DNA of 64,000 nucleotides from Amycolatopsis sp. FBCC-B4732 (GTDB lineage Bacteria > Actinomycetota > Actinomycetes > Mycobacteriales > Pseudonocardiaceae), in assembly GCF_023008405.1 (NCBI RefSeq), contig NZ_CP095376.1, forward strand, positions 2,070,001 through 2,134,000. Reading direction: 5' to 3'. This document shows, in pieces, positions 8,927 through 17,114 of this stretch. The notes beneath the pieces are model-generated. The model made no database searches and was not told where the DNA came from. It saw nothing but the letters and a program-made list of their open reading frames with translations. The position numbers and the translations under genes were made by a program. Each line of letters begins with the position of its first letter. The first letter of the stretch is position 1.

Positions 8927-10756
8927 GTGATCTTTTCGCGCGAGCGCGCCCGCCGTGGCTTCGCCGCCTTCCTCCTCACCGCCGCCCTCACCGGCGCGTC
9001 CGCCGTGGCTCTCGCCGAGCCGGCCCGGGCCGCCGACGAGTCGATCGCCGTCGACTTCTCCGCCGGGGGTGGTACGCCGGCCTACCGGGCGTCCGGCTGG
9101 ATCTACGGCATGACCGAGAACGCCTCGGCCCCGGCCGACCACTTCTACCGGGACGTGAAGTTCCAGGCCATGCGCGCCGGCGGCGCGCAACTGGACAGTC
9201 CGGGCGGCTGGGTCTCGGGCCGCTACGACCGCCGCTGGAACGCCACCCGGGCTCAGCTGCTGCGCACCCGCGCGCTGGGCGGCCGGTTCGTCCTGCTGGT
9301 GCACGACCTGTGGGGTGCGGACGGCTACCCGATCTCCCGCTTCCCGGGCGACAACGGCGACTGGACCGACTACGACAACTTCCTCACCCGCCTGATCGGC
9401 GACGTGCGGGCCACCGGCGCCCCCGTGGAGTGGGACCTCTGGAACGAGCCCAACATCTCGCTCTTCTGGAACCGCCCGCAGAGCCAGTACTTCGCGCTGT
9501 GGCAGCGCGCGTACCAGCGGATCCGCGCGGCGTTCCCGGCGCAGCCCATCATCGGCCCGAGCCTCGCCGGCGTCCCGTCGACCTCGGCCGGCTGGTGGAC
9601 GCAGTACCTGGACTTCGTCCGTTCCGCGAACGTCGTCCCGGACATCGTGAGCTGGCACTCCCTGCCGGGCGATCCGGTGGCGAACGTCGCCGCCGCCAAC
9701 GCTTCCCTCGACGCCCGCGGCATCCCGCACCCGCGGCCGTACCAGATCAACGAGTACGGCGCGTCGAACGAGCAGAACCCCGGCGACGGCTCGTGGTACA
9801 TCACCCGGCTCGAACGGGCCGGCGCCGACGGGCTCCGCGCCAACTGGGCCAGCGGGGGAAACCTCCACAACGACCTCGGCAACCTGCTCGTCCACGATTC
9901 CGCCGGGCAGCACCAGCCCAAGGGGGAGTGGTGGGTCTACCGGTTCTACGGCTCGCAGACCGGCCGGATCGCCGCCACCACGCCCAGCGGTTCGTACGAC
10001 GCGTTCGCCACGGCGACGAGCGGGACGGCGAAGGTGCTCCTCGGCGGCGGTGGCACGACCGGCAACGTCGCGGTCGCCCTGCGGCGCCTGGACGCCACCA
10101 CGGGAATCGTCCAGAACAACCAGGTCCGGGTGCTCGTCCAGCGGATCCCCTACAACGGCGGCGGCGCGGTCGCCGGCCCGGTCACCGTCCAGAACTCGGT
10201 GCTGACCCTGTCGGGCAACGCCGTGACGGTCAACGTCCCGCACACCAACGCCGACGACACGTTCACCCTCACGCTGCTTCCGCCGTCGGACGGCGGGTTC
10301 CCGTCCGTCGCCGTCGCCCAGCATTCCCAGCAGTGCTTGGACAACACCGGCCTGAGCACCGCCGACGGCAACCGGCAGCAGCAGTTCCCGTGCGAGGGCG
10401 GCGACCAGCAGCTGTGGAACTTCCGCCCGGTCTCCGGCGCGTTCACCGTCGTCAACCAGCAGTCGGGCAAGTGCCTCGAGGTGGCCGGCGCTTCGACCGC
10501 CGACGGTGCGGCGGTCCAGCAGGGAACCTGCAGTCCCGGCGCGGCGAACCAGCAGTTCACCTTGCGGAAGGTGACCTACGGCGGCAACGACTCCCACGAC
10601 TACCAGCTTGCCGCCCGGCACAGCGGCAAGTGCGTCGACGTCAACCAGGCATCCACCGCCGCGCGCGCCCAGCTCATCCAGTGGACGTGCCGGGCGGTCA
10701 CCCAGGGCAGTCCGCTGAACCAGACGTGGCGCCTGTGGGGGAGCGGCCCCGGGTGA
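8927..10756 (+). CDS. Secreted clan GH-A glycoside hydrolase with C-terminal ricin-type lectin (CBM13)
   Basis: A 609-residue exported enzyme. Its signal peptide (RERARRGFAAFLLTAALTGA, then AEPARA before ADES) has two Arg before the hydrophobic core, so Tat export is possible. The TIM barrel, about residues 35-330, looks GH39-like. The probable acid/base is E174 in LWNEPN and the probable nucleophile is E276 in QINEYGA. An Ig-like segment follows, then a beta-trefoil from about 455 with QxW-type repeats (QQLWNF, NQQFTL, NQTWRLW). The GTG start has AAAGGAG 6 nt upstream. It probably releases the sugar that the LacI-controlled ABC system imports. The exact GH family and substrate are not settled from sequence alone. 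Confidence 0.82.
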   Translation: MIFSRERARRGFAAFLLTAALTGASAVALAEPARAADESIAVDFSAGGGTPAYRASGWIYGMTENASAPADHFYRDVKFQAMRAGGAQLDSPGGWVSGRYDRRWNATRAQLLRTRALGGRFVLLVHDLWGADGYPISRFPGDNGDWTDYDNFLTRLIGDVRATGAPVEWDLWNEPNISLFWNRPQSQYFALWQRAYQRIRAAFPAQPIIGPSLAGVPSTSAGWWTQYLDFVRSANVVPDIVSWHSLPGDPVANVAAANASLDARGIPHPRPYQINEYGASNEQNPGDGSWYITRLERAGADGLRANWASGGNLHNDLGNLLVHDSAGQHQPKGEWWVYRFYGSQTGRIAATTPSGSYDAFATATSGTAKVLLGGGGTTGNVAVALRRLDATTGIVQNNQVRVLVQRIPYNGGGAVAGPVTVQNSVLTLSGNAVTVNVPHTNADDTFTLTLLPPSDGGFPSVAVAQHSQQCLDNTGLSTADGNRQQQFPCEGGDQQLWNFRPVSGAFTVVNQQSGKCLEVAGASTADGAAVQQGTCSPGAANQQFTLRKVTYGGNDSHDYQLAARHSGKCVDVNQASTAARAQLIQWTCRAVTQGSPLNQTWRLWGSGPG

Positions 10757-10918
10757 GGCACCGAAGAAGTCCGCAGCCAGGCCGACGCGCACAAGGAGCG
10801 CTTGGCGGTTCCCGGCCGCAGCAGACCTTCGCGGGCCATCCGGTCGTCCGGCTGTCTGGCGGCGGGCACAGCGGGAAACCCGAACCGGACCGTCGAAGAT
10901 CGCCGGAAATGCTTGGTC

Positions 10919-11880
10919 ATGACTGCCCAGCGAGCGCCGGAGGCCCTGGTGGTGGGCCTGCTGACCGACGATGGGTTGCCCCGGCAGCTCGCCGGGACAA
11001 TCGCGGACGAGCTGCCCGCCCGCCTGGCCCGCGACCTCGGCGAGGAGACGTCCTGGCGCGTCGAGCACGAAACGCAGTTCCTTCCGTTGAATGACAACGG
11101 GGACATCCCGATGTCGGCCTTGGCGGAGGAGCGCCGGGCCGAGCGCGGCGGGGACCTGCTCGTGCTGATCACCGACCTGCCGCGGCGGGCCGGCACGGTC
11201 CCGATCGCGTCGGACTACAATGCCGACCACGGCGCTGGGCGCCCTGCGCCTGCGCCACCGGGTGCGCCGGCTGATCGTCCACCTGGTCCGGCACCTGGTG
11301 GCGCACCGCTCGGCGAAGGCGCCCGACCCGCCGCGGCGGATGCTCGACCGGCTGCGGGAGCTCGTGGCGCCGACGAGCACGTGGCCCTGGTGGGTGTGCG
11401 CGGACGCCTGCGGCTGCTGGCCGGGATGATCCGGGACAACCGGCCCTGGTGGCTGGTGCCCAACCTCGCCGGGGCCACCGCGGCCGCGGCGGCGACCCGC
11501 CGCGTACGGCATCATCACCACCTCGTTCTGGCGGCTCGCCGAAGCCCTGCCCGCCCTGCGGCCGGCCGGGATCACGCTCCTGGCGATCGTGGTCATGGCG
11601 GGCTGGCTGATGGTGCACAACCACCTCTGGGACTCGCCATCGGGACACTTGGAGCGCCGGAAAGCGCTGCTGTACAACGCTTCGACGGCCCTTACCCCGT
11701 CGATCGTGCTGATCGAAGGCACCTACTTCGGAGAGGTGCTCGGCCACCCGGCCGGGCCGGCCACGTACCTGAAGGTGGTGTGGCTGGCCACTTCGGTGGG
11801 CTCGAGCGTCGAAGACGAGGAACGGGTGCGCCGGGCCACCTACAGCCGGCGCGAGCGGCCAAGAGCAGCGGTGACGGCTG
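10919..11880 (+). pseudogene. Decayed membrane protein of the 'VTDPGLP' type
   Basis: The start (MTAQRAPEALVVGLLTDDGL at 10919) and later blocks match, from memory, a family of actinobacterial membrane proteins annotated loosely as 5,10-methylenetetrahydrofolate dehydrogenase-like. The match is spread over changing frames. The first frame runs to about 11215. The next block (ALGALRLRHRVRRLIVHLVR) is one frame over at 11220-11370. RGRLRLLAGMIRDNRPWWLV is back in the first frame. AYGIITTSFWRLAEALPALR and onward is shifted again from about 11500. A hydrophobic segment expected after ALLYNASTAL also seems missing. Several frameshifts plus a deletion indicate a dead gene. Confidence 0.7.
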
Positions 11881-11976
11881 AGCGGTCACGGAGCTTCGAG
11901 GGCTTCGCCGACCATGCCGTCGGCTGGCCCCGGCTTGCACCGACGACACCACCGTGCCATCGGGGTCATCCGGTCG

Positions 11977-12720
11977 TCATCGGCCCAGGATGCCCAGCCA
12001 CTCCCGGAACAGGGCCGCTTCGGTGGCCCGGAATCCGGCGGCCACGAGCGGGTCGCTGTCCTGGCCGTCCCCGACGGCGGCCAGCAGCGCCAAGGCCCGG
12101 CCGGCGATCCCGGCTTGGGCGTCGGCCGCGGGCTCGTCGCTGACGATCGAGTCGATGACGGTGTCCCGCAGCCCGGTGAGCGGGGCCGGGTCGCGCTCGC
12201 CCTCGGGCTGTGCCAGCAACAGCAGCACGGCGCCGGTCGTCGACGCCTCGATGGCCCGGGCGGCCGTCTCGACCGGAACGCGCAGCCGCCCCTGCTCGCG
12301 GGCCCGCTCGAGCATCCGGCGCAGGATCTCGCGGTTCTCGCGGGCGGCGGCCGGCCGGTGGCCGGGGCGGAGGTTGCCGTACATCAGGGCGTAGAACGCG
12401 GGGTTGCGCAGCCCGAACTCGACGTGGATGTTCCAGCCGCCCCGGAGGTCTTCGATCGCGTCCTCGCTCGGTTCCAGTGCGCGCTTTTCGGCCAGGTAGC
12501 TCTCGAACCCGTAGCTGACGAGGGCGTCGAGCAGCCCGTCCTTGTCGCCGAAAAAGCGGTAGAGCGCCGGAGTCTGCACCCCGGCGGCGGTCGCGACGGC
12601 CCGCGTCGAGATGCCGGCCGGGCCGTGCTCGGTCAGCAGCTCGGCGGCCGCCTTCAGGATCGCCCGCTGCTGGTCGCGTCGTTCCGCGCCCGTCTCGGGC
12701 AGGTCGGGATCGGTGCGCAT
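11977..12720 (-). CDS. TetR-family transcriptional regulator
   Basis: A 247-residue repressor with an N-terminal helix-turn-helix at about residues 20-65 (RAILKAAAELLTEHGPAGIS, later VQTPALYRFFGDKDGLLDAL) and an all-helical ligand-binding half. It is divergent from a flavodoxin-like gene at 12818. The spacer holds two inverted repeats built from TGACA/TGTCA, the likely sites for auto- and cross-repression. The inducer is unknown; a quinone or other redox-active compound is plausible because of the neighbour. Confidence 0.9.
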   Translation of the reverse strand: MRTDPDLPETGAERRDQQRAILKAAAELLTEHGPAGISTRAVATAAGVQTPALYRFFGDKDGLLDALVSYGFESYLAEKRALEPSEDAIEDLRGGWNIHVEFGLRNPAFYALMYGNLRPGHRPAAARENREILRRMLERAREQGRLRVPVETAARAIEASTTGAVLLLLAQPEGERDPAPLTGLRDTVIDSIVSDEPAADAQAGIAGRALALLAAVGDGQDSDPLVAAGFRATEAALFREWLGILGR

Positions 12721-12750
12721 GTGCCGATGTTAACAGGATTTCGATGACGT

Positions 12751-12790
12751 TGACACTGACAGTGTCACGCATCTAGCGTTGACAGTGTCA
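12751..12790. promoter_or_regulatory. Paired TetR operators in the divergent promoter
   Basis: TGACACT-N3-AGTGTCA occupies 12751-12767 and the shorter perfect palindrome TGACAGTGTCA occupies 12780-12790. Both lie between the TetR gene and the flavodoxin-like gene and share the half-site AGTGTCA. Confidence 0.75.
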
Positions 12791-12817
12791 CCGCATCCGA
12801 TCGAGAACGGAACGACC

Positions 12818-13429
12818 ATGTCCCACGTCACCGTCGGCATCGCCTACACCTCCGGCTACGGCCACACCCGTGAACTCGCGAACGCCGTCGCCGGGGGCGC
12901 CGCCGCCGTGCGCGATACGGCCGTCGAAATGGTCGACGTCGCCGCCATCACCGACGACGATTGGCACACCCTCGACCGGTGCGACGCGATCGTCTTCGGC
13001 AGCCCGACCTACATGGGCAGCGCCTCCGGCGCCTTCCACGCCTTCGCCGAAGCCACCTCCCGCCGATGGATGACCCGCGCCTGGCAAGACAAGATCGCCG
13101 CCGGATTCACCAACTCCGGCTCCATGAGCGGCGACAAGCTGCACACCCTGCAGTACTTCTCGATGCTCGCCGCCCAGCACGGAATGCACTGGATCAGCCT
13201 CGGCCTGCTGCCCGGCTGGAACACCACCGCCGCCAGCGAACACGACCACAACCGGCTCGGGTTCTACCTCGGCGCCGGCGCGCAGACCTGGAACGACCGA
13301 GGCCCCGAAGCCGTCCACGGCGCCGACCTGTCCACCGCACACCACCTCGGCCGGCGAGTGGCCACCCACACCAGCCGGTTCGCAGGCATCCCTGCCGCTT
13401 CAGCGCCCCGTTCCACTGTGGACGGATGA
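12818..13429 (+). CDS. Flavodoxin-fold NAD(P)H:quinone oxidoreductase-like protein (WrbA/FMN reductase type)
   Basis: A 203-residue flavodoxin-fold protein. The FMN-phosphate loop is at about residues 8-15 (YTSGYGHT), and GSPTYMGSASGAFHAFAE at about 61-78 is the second FMN loop seen in WrbA-like quinone reductases. It should reduce quinones by two electrons, avoiding semiquinone radicals. The ATG at 12818 was chosen over a TTG at 12779, because the longer leader would cross an operator. It is divergent from and probably repressed by the TetR protein at 11977-12720. Confidence 0.82.
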   Translation: MSHVTVGIAYTSGYGHTRELANAVAGGAAAVRDTAVEMVDVAAITDDDWHTLDRCDAIVFGSPTYMGSASGAFHAFAEATSRRWMTRAWQDKIAAGFTNSGSMSGDKLHTLQYFSMLAAQHGMHWISLGLLPGWNTTAASEHDHNRLGFYLGAGAQTWNDRGPEAVHGADLSTAHHLGRRVATHTSRFAGIPAASAPRSTVDG

Positions 13430-13540
13430 TTCAGCGACAGGCTGCGACACGACCGCGATGGTGGTGACCACCTGGGTGGTGGCCGAGACGGACGACGCCC
13501 GACGCCGTGCCGGCCGGGGGAGCGGACCGGTGCCCGCGCG

Positions 13541-13675
13541 CTGGGCGCGGAGCTGGACGCGAGCCACCTGTTCTGGCCGGACATCGGGTGGTGGACGGAG
13601 TTCCTGCGCGCGGTCGACCCCGAGCCGGCGGTCGCCATCGAGCACGAAGACCGGCGCCGGTCGAGAGCCGGTTAG
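13541..13675 (+). pseudogene. Remnant of a sugar-phosphate isomerase/epimerase gene
   Basis: A 44-codon open stretch reads LGAELDASHLFWPDIGWWTE and then AIEHED before the stop. GAxxDPSHLFW and the C-terminal (S)IEHED are signature pieces of TIM-barrel xylose-isomerase-like sugar-phosphate isomerases, where they are normally separated by about 60-80 residues. The intervening part and the N-terminal two thirds are missing and there is no start codon. The rest of the gap 13430-13788 shows no recognisable gene. Confidence 0.6.
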
Positions 13676-13788
13676 CCGTAACCTCGGCCGGGAATCCCCG
13701 CGCGGCGGCGACGTGGCAATCCGGGCAAGCTGGAGCAGGCCACGTTCTCGCCGGGACGAACAGCGACAGCACGGAAAGGCCGACGCGC

Positions 13789-14886
13789 ATGACAGCCGAT
13801 CAGCCGGTGGGCGGGGAGAGGGAGCACTCCGAGGAGGTCCTGTCCTCGGTTCCCCGCGGACTCCGGGTCGCGGCCGCCGTCTCGTGGCGCGCGCTGGTCG
13901 TCGCGGGTGCGCTGACCGTCGTGGGCTTCCTGGTCGTCAAACTGGCCTCCGTGGTGGTCCCCGTCGCGGTGGCCCTGTTGCTGGCCGGTCTGTTCTCGCC
14001 CGCGGTTTCCTGGCTGACTCGCAAGAAGGTCCCACGCGGGCTCGCCACCGCGATCGTGCTCGTCGTGGGCATCGCGCTGGCCGGCGGCGTGGTCACGTTC
14101 GTGGTCATCACGGTCACCGCGGGCATGCCCGGGCTGATCGACCAGGTCACCGCGAGCGTGACGGACCTGCACACCTGGCTGCGCACCGGGCCGCTGCACC
14201 TGAGCCAGGGCCAGCTCGACGAAATGCTCGGCAACCTGACGTCCATGCTCGGCCGGAACAAATCGGTCATCGCCTCCGGGGCGCTCACCACGGCGGTGAC
14301 CGTGGGGGAACTGCTCGCCGAGTTCGTACTGGCGGTGTTCTGCCTGATCTTCTTCCTCGCCCAGGGCCGCACGATCTGGATGTTCGTGCTGCGGGCCGTG
14401 CCGGCACGGCTCCGTGATCGCGTGGACGTGGCCGGGCGCAGCGGGTTCACCACCCTGGCGCACTACATCCGCGGCACCGCCGCCGTCGCGTTCGTCGACG
14501 CCGCCGGCATCGGCCTCGGGCTGGTGATCATCGGGGTCCCGCTGGCGGCTCCGTTGAGCGCGCTCGTCTTCCTCGGCGCGTTCGTCCCGGTCATCGGCTC
14601 GGTGATCGCGGGCGCGGTCGCCGTCCTCGTGGCCCTCGTGACCAAGGGTGCCTTGTCGGCGATCATCGTGCTCGCCGTCGTCGTCGGCGTCATGCAGATC
14701 GAAAGCCACGTCCTGCAGCCGCTGCTGCTCGGGCGGGCCGTCCGGCTGCATCCGCTGGCGGTCGTCCTCGCCCTGACCATCGGCCTCGTCGCCGCAGGCG
14801 TCATCGGCGCTCTTCTCGCGGTGCCCCTGCTCGCCGTCTTCAGTTCGGGTGTGCGCAGCATGACCACCCGGCCGGAAACGGATTGA
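13789..14886 (+). CDS. AI-2E family transporter
   Basis: A 365-residue polytopic membrane protein of the AI-2E (PerM/YdiK/TqsA) family, with paired N-terminal helices, a long soluble stretch at about 120-170, and a block of close C-terminal helices (SALVFLGAFVPVIGSVIAGA, later ESHVLQPLLLGRAVRLHPLA, the most conserved family segment). The ATG at 13789 follows GGAAAGG. Family members export small molecules or act as Na+(Li+)/H+ antiporters; the name AI-2E does not prove AI-2 export. It stands alone and shares a hairpin terminator with the convergent MerR gene. Confidence 0.88.
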   Translation: MTADQPVGGEREHSEEVLSSVPRGLRVAAAVSWRALVVAGALTVVGFLVVKLASVVVPVAVALLLAGLFSPAVSWLTRKKVPRGLATAIVLVVGIALAGGVVTFVVITVTAGMPGLIDQVTASVTDLHTWLRTGPLHLSQGQLDEMLGNLTSMLGRNKSVIASGALTTAVTVGELLAEFVLAVFCLIFFLAQGRTIWMFVLRAVPARLRDRVDVAGRSGFTTLAHYIRGTAAVAFVDAAGIGLGLVIIGVPLAAPLSALVFLGAFVPVIGSVIAGAVAVLVALVTKGALSAIIVLAVVVGVMQIESHVLQPLLLGRAVRLHPLAVVLALTIGLVAAGVIGALLAVPLLAVFSSGVRSMTTRPETD

Positions 14887-14948
14887 CCGCCAACACTCGT
14901 CCGGCACGATGTGCGGAGCGGGTCTTGGCGGTCGAATCGGGGTGTGGC

Positions 14949-14979
14949 ACCCGCGGGGCCGGCGGTGGGCCTCGCGGGT
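14949..14979. terminator. Hairpin between convergent genes
   Basis: A 12-bp stem with one G-T wobble (14949-14960 against 14968-14979) and a 7-base loop lies between the AI-2E gene on the plus strand and the end of the MerR gene on the minus strand. It ends directly next to the MerR stop codon. Confidence 0.6.
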
Positions 14980-15309
14980 TCAGTCGGCGGGTTGGGGACT
15001 GGGGTTGCGTTGTCGGGCTTCGTGGAGCTGGTCTTCGAGGGAGATGATGCGGCAGGCGGCGTCGATGGCCGTGCCCTCGTCGACGAGCTGCCGCACTCGC
15101 GCGGCGATGCGCAGCTGGTGGCGGGAGTAGCGCCGGTGCCCGCCGGCGGAGCGCTGCGGGGTGATCAGGCCGACGTCGTCGAGACTGCGCAGGAAGTTCT
15201 GCGTGGTACCGAGCATTTCCGCGGCCCGGCCCATGGTGTAGCCGGGGTAGTTCTCGTCGTCGAACTTGTCGGCCACGCGGGTGGCCGGGTCGTATTGGTC
15301 AGGGATCAT
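14980..15309 (-). CDS. Small MerR-family DNA-binding protein
   Basis: A 109-residue protein containing essentially only a MerR winged helix-turn-helix (YTMGRAAEMLGTTQNFLRSL, then GLITPQRSAGGHRRYSRHQL) followed by a short coiled segment, with no effector domain. This small type is widespread in actinomycetes, where its targets are mostly unknown. The ATG at 15309 has GGAGG 8 nt upstream. A 15-bp perfect hairpin lies 18 bases upstream of the start codon in the presumed leader (15328-15363), so transcription or translation may be attenuated there. Confidence 0.85.
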   Translation of the reverse strand: MIPDQYDPATRVADKFDDENYPGYTMGRAAEMLGTTQNFLRSLDDVGLITPQRSAGGHRRYSRHQLRIAARVRQLVDEGTAIDAACRIISLEDQLHEARQRNPSPQPAD

Positions 15310-15327
15310 TCCACCTCCACATCACAA

Positions 15328-15363
15328 GGGACCCCGGGTGCCATGCACGGCACCCGGGGTCCC
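15328..15363. promoter_or_regulatory. 15-bp perfect hairpin in the leader of the MerR gene
   Basis: GGGACCCCGGGTGCC (15328-15342) pairs without mismatch with GGCACCCGGGGTCCC (15349-15363) around a 6-base loop. On the minus strand it is followed, 18 bases on, by the MerR start. It could be a terminator of an upstream minus-strand transcript or an attenuator. Confidence 0.55.
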
Positions 15364-15576
15364 AGGGGTTTGGGTTTCACCATTGTCAACCGACGCGACC
15401 GCCGGCTTCCTGTACTCGCGTCGCCCGGCCGAGAGGCCGACGAGGCGAGGATCGCTTACTCGTAACCGAGAACCACCTGCCAATCCGATGGGACTGCGGT
15501 ACCCGCGCGGCTGTACTGCCCGGCCGCTGCGGGCGATCCAATGATGTGCCCCTTCCCTTCTTTCCGGTGTTTCCTT

Positions 15577-15636
15577 CTTACTGCGTACTGCCTTACTGCG
15601 TACTGCCTTACTGCGTACTGCCTTACTGCGTACTGC
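15577..15636. repeat. Four perfect tandem copies of a 15-bp unit
   Basis: The unit CTTACTGCGTACTGC is repeated four times without mismatch. Each copy contains the 8-bp block TACTGCGT or its near-symmetric part. Because 15 is a multiple of three, a minus-strand frame stays open as repeated AVRSK, but that frame has no homology or good start. Confidence 0.9.
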
Positions 15637-15971
15637 TGGTGCGGTCGTCACCGGCTGGAACCCTTCCACTGATCGGCCCCAGCACGCGTGCTACCGCGGG
15701 CCACTGCCCGGAACCCCTTACCGTGATCGGTCCCGGCCACCTGGCTTCACTGCATACTGCGATCCAGCACCTTCTTCGGTCACCAGCCGAGACCTGTCCA
15801 CTGATTGGCCCCGTCCTGCCTGACCGCCTGTCTCACTTCGCGGGTAGTTACGTCCTCTCCCGCGCCTGCTTGACGTTGTCTCTCTCCGTACAAGAAGAAC
15901 TCTACACACACTCGGCGCCGAATGTCTAACCCGGCTGGCATAGATTTACTACTGCACCCGATCGGGGTACT

Positions 15972-16000
15972 GGGCGCCCGCGAGGACTACGCGGGCGCCC
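15972..16000. terminator. Hairpin terminator, probably for the LysR gene
   Basis: GGGCGCCCGCG (15972-15982) pairs perfectly with CGCGGGCGCCC (15990-16000) around a 7-base loop, about 90 bases beyond the stop of the minus-strand LysR gene. The symmetric stem could act in both directions. Confidence 0.65.
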
Positions 16001-16087
16001 TCACCCGGCTGATCGCGCGAGCTGCTGGGGCAGCCCGCTGGGTGACGGCGGCGAATCCTTGGGTGATCGCGAGGACGCGCCAGGTGA

Positions 16088-17038
16088 CTACTGCTTGACC
16101 GATCGGGCTTCGCGGCGGGCGAGGACGTCGTCGAGCCGGGAGCCGACCTCGGCGCAGTTGGCGCGGACGACGTTCAGGAACGCCGCGAGCACCGGGGAGT
16201 CGTCGGCCGCGCGGAAGGACAGCTGCAGGTCCGGGAGGCGGACGTGCGGGGTGATGTCGCAGAACCAGACGTCCTTGCGGGCGATCAGCCGCATCCGGGC
16301 CGGGCCGAGGCCGACACCGACGTCACACGCCGCCAGGCCGATGATCGTGTGGACGTCCCGGGACGTCGTCGCGGCGTCCAGCGCGGCCGCGCCGGTGCCG
16401 AACAGGTCGCGCAGGCGCGCGGCCACGGCGGGTTCCTGCGCGGGTGCCGAGATGATCAGGCGCTCGGCCGCGAGCTGCTCGAGCCGGATCGCCGCGCGGC
16501 CGGCGAAGGGGTGGGCGGTGCCGACGACGGCGACCAGGTGGTCGGCGCCGATGGGGACGGTCACCAGGCCGTCCACGCGCGCGCCGCGCGGTGCGCCGCG
16601 GCCGACCGCGACGTCGAGTTCGCCGGCGACCAAGGCGGCCGTCCCCTCCGCGCTGTTCATCTCGCGCAGGTCGAGCCGGACGTCCGGCCGGGCCTTGCGG
16701 AACCGGCCCAGCACGCCGGGTAGCGGGTCGAGCAGGGCCGAGCCGATGAAGCCCATGCGCAGCTGTCCCGTCTCGCCGCGGGCCGCGCGGCCGGCTTCGA
16801 CCGCGGCGGCGGACATCTCGCCCAGTGCCCGCCGGGCGCGGGCCAGGAACGCGGTACCGGCCGCGGTCGGGAACACCCCGCGGGGCGTGCGGTCGAAGAG
16901 CCGCTCGCCGACCTCGCGTTCGACGGCCGCGATCTGGGTGGACAGCGGCGGCTGGGCGATGCCGAGGGATGCGGCCGCGCGGCCGAAGTGCTGGTGCTCG
17001 GCCAGCGCGAGGGCGTAGCGGAGGTGACGGGACTCCAT
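16088..17038 (-). CDS. LysR-family transcriptional regulator
   Basis: A 316-residue LysR protein: winged helix-turn-helix at residues 1-60 (HLRYALALAEHQHFGRAAAS, then LGIAQPPLSTQIAAVE), linker helix, and a two-lobed effector domain from about residue 90. It is divergent from the alpha/beta hydrolase and MFS genes at 17115-19468. The 76-base spacer holds an interrupted dyad (GCTAT-N8-ATAGC) of the sort LysR proteins use. It probably activates those two genes and represses itself. The effector is unknown. Confidence 0.92.
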   Translation of the reverse strand: MESRHLRYALALAEHQHFGRAAASLGIAQPPLSTQIAAVEREVGERLFDRTPRGVFPTAAGTAFLARARRALGEMSAAAVEAGRAARGETGQLRMGFIGSALLDPLPGVLGRFRKARPDVRLDLREMNSAEGTAALVAGELDVAVGRGAPRGARVDGLVTVPIGADHLVAVVGTAHPFAGRAAIRLEQLAAERLIISAPAQEPAVAARLRDLFGTGAAALDAATTSRDVHTIIGLAACDVGVGLGPARMRLIARKDVWFCDITPHVRLPDLQLSFRAADDSPVLAAFLNVVRANCAEVGSRLDDVLARREARSVKQ

Positions 17039-17068
17039 ATTTTCAGGATATCGCGCGAGGGTGATTCA

Positions 17069-17086
17069 GCTATGAAACTGGATAGC
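17069..17086. promoter_or_regulatory. Candidate LysR binding dyad
   Basis: GCTAT-N8-ATAGC lies midway between the divergent LysR gene and the hydrolase gene, where a LysR activation site is expected. Confidence 0.5.
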
Positions 17087-17114
17087 GTACTCGTCGGGCG
17101 GTGGGGTGGGTTCC

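Larger units (their letters stand above)
15310..16087. other. Gene-free 780-bp stretch with repeats and hairpins
   Basis: Between the MerR gene and the LysR gene I see no convincing coding region. It holds a 15-bp perfect hairpin (15328-15363), four 15-bp tandem repeats (15577-15636), three loose copies of a TGATYGGYCCC motif (near 15670, 15724 and 15802) and a terminator-like hairpin (15972-16000). Composition is visibly less GC-rich than the rest around 15540-15960. A non-coding RNA or regulatory DNA is possible; nothing proves it. Confidence 0.5.

Noticed and set aside
8591..11722. 1043-codon minus-strand open frame
   Set aside because: Runs antisense through the glycosidase and the pseudogene, low-complexity composition, no homology.
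15322..15669. Minus-strand frame with repeated AVRSK
   Set aside because: It crosses a 15-bp terminator-like hairpin and depends entirely on the 15-bp DNA repeat; no start signal or homology.
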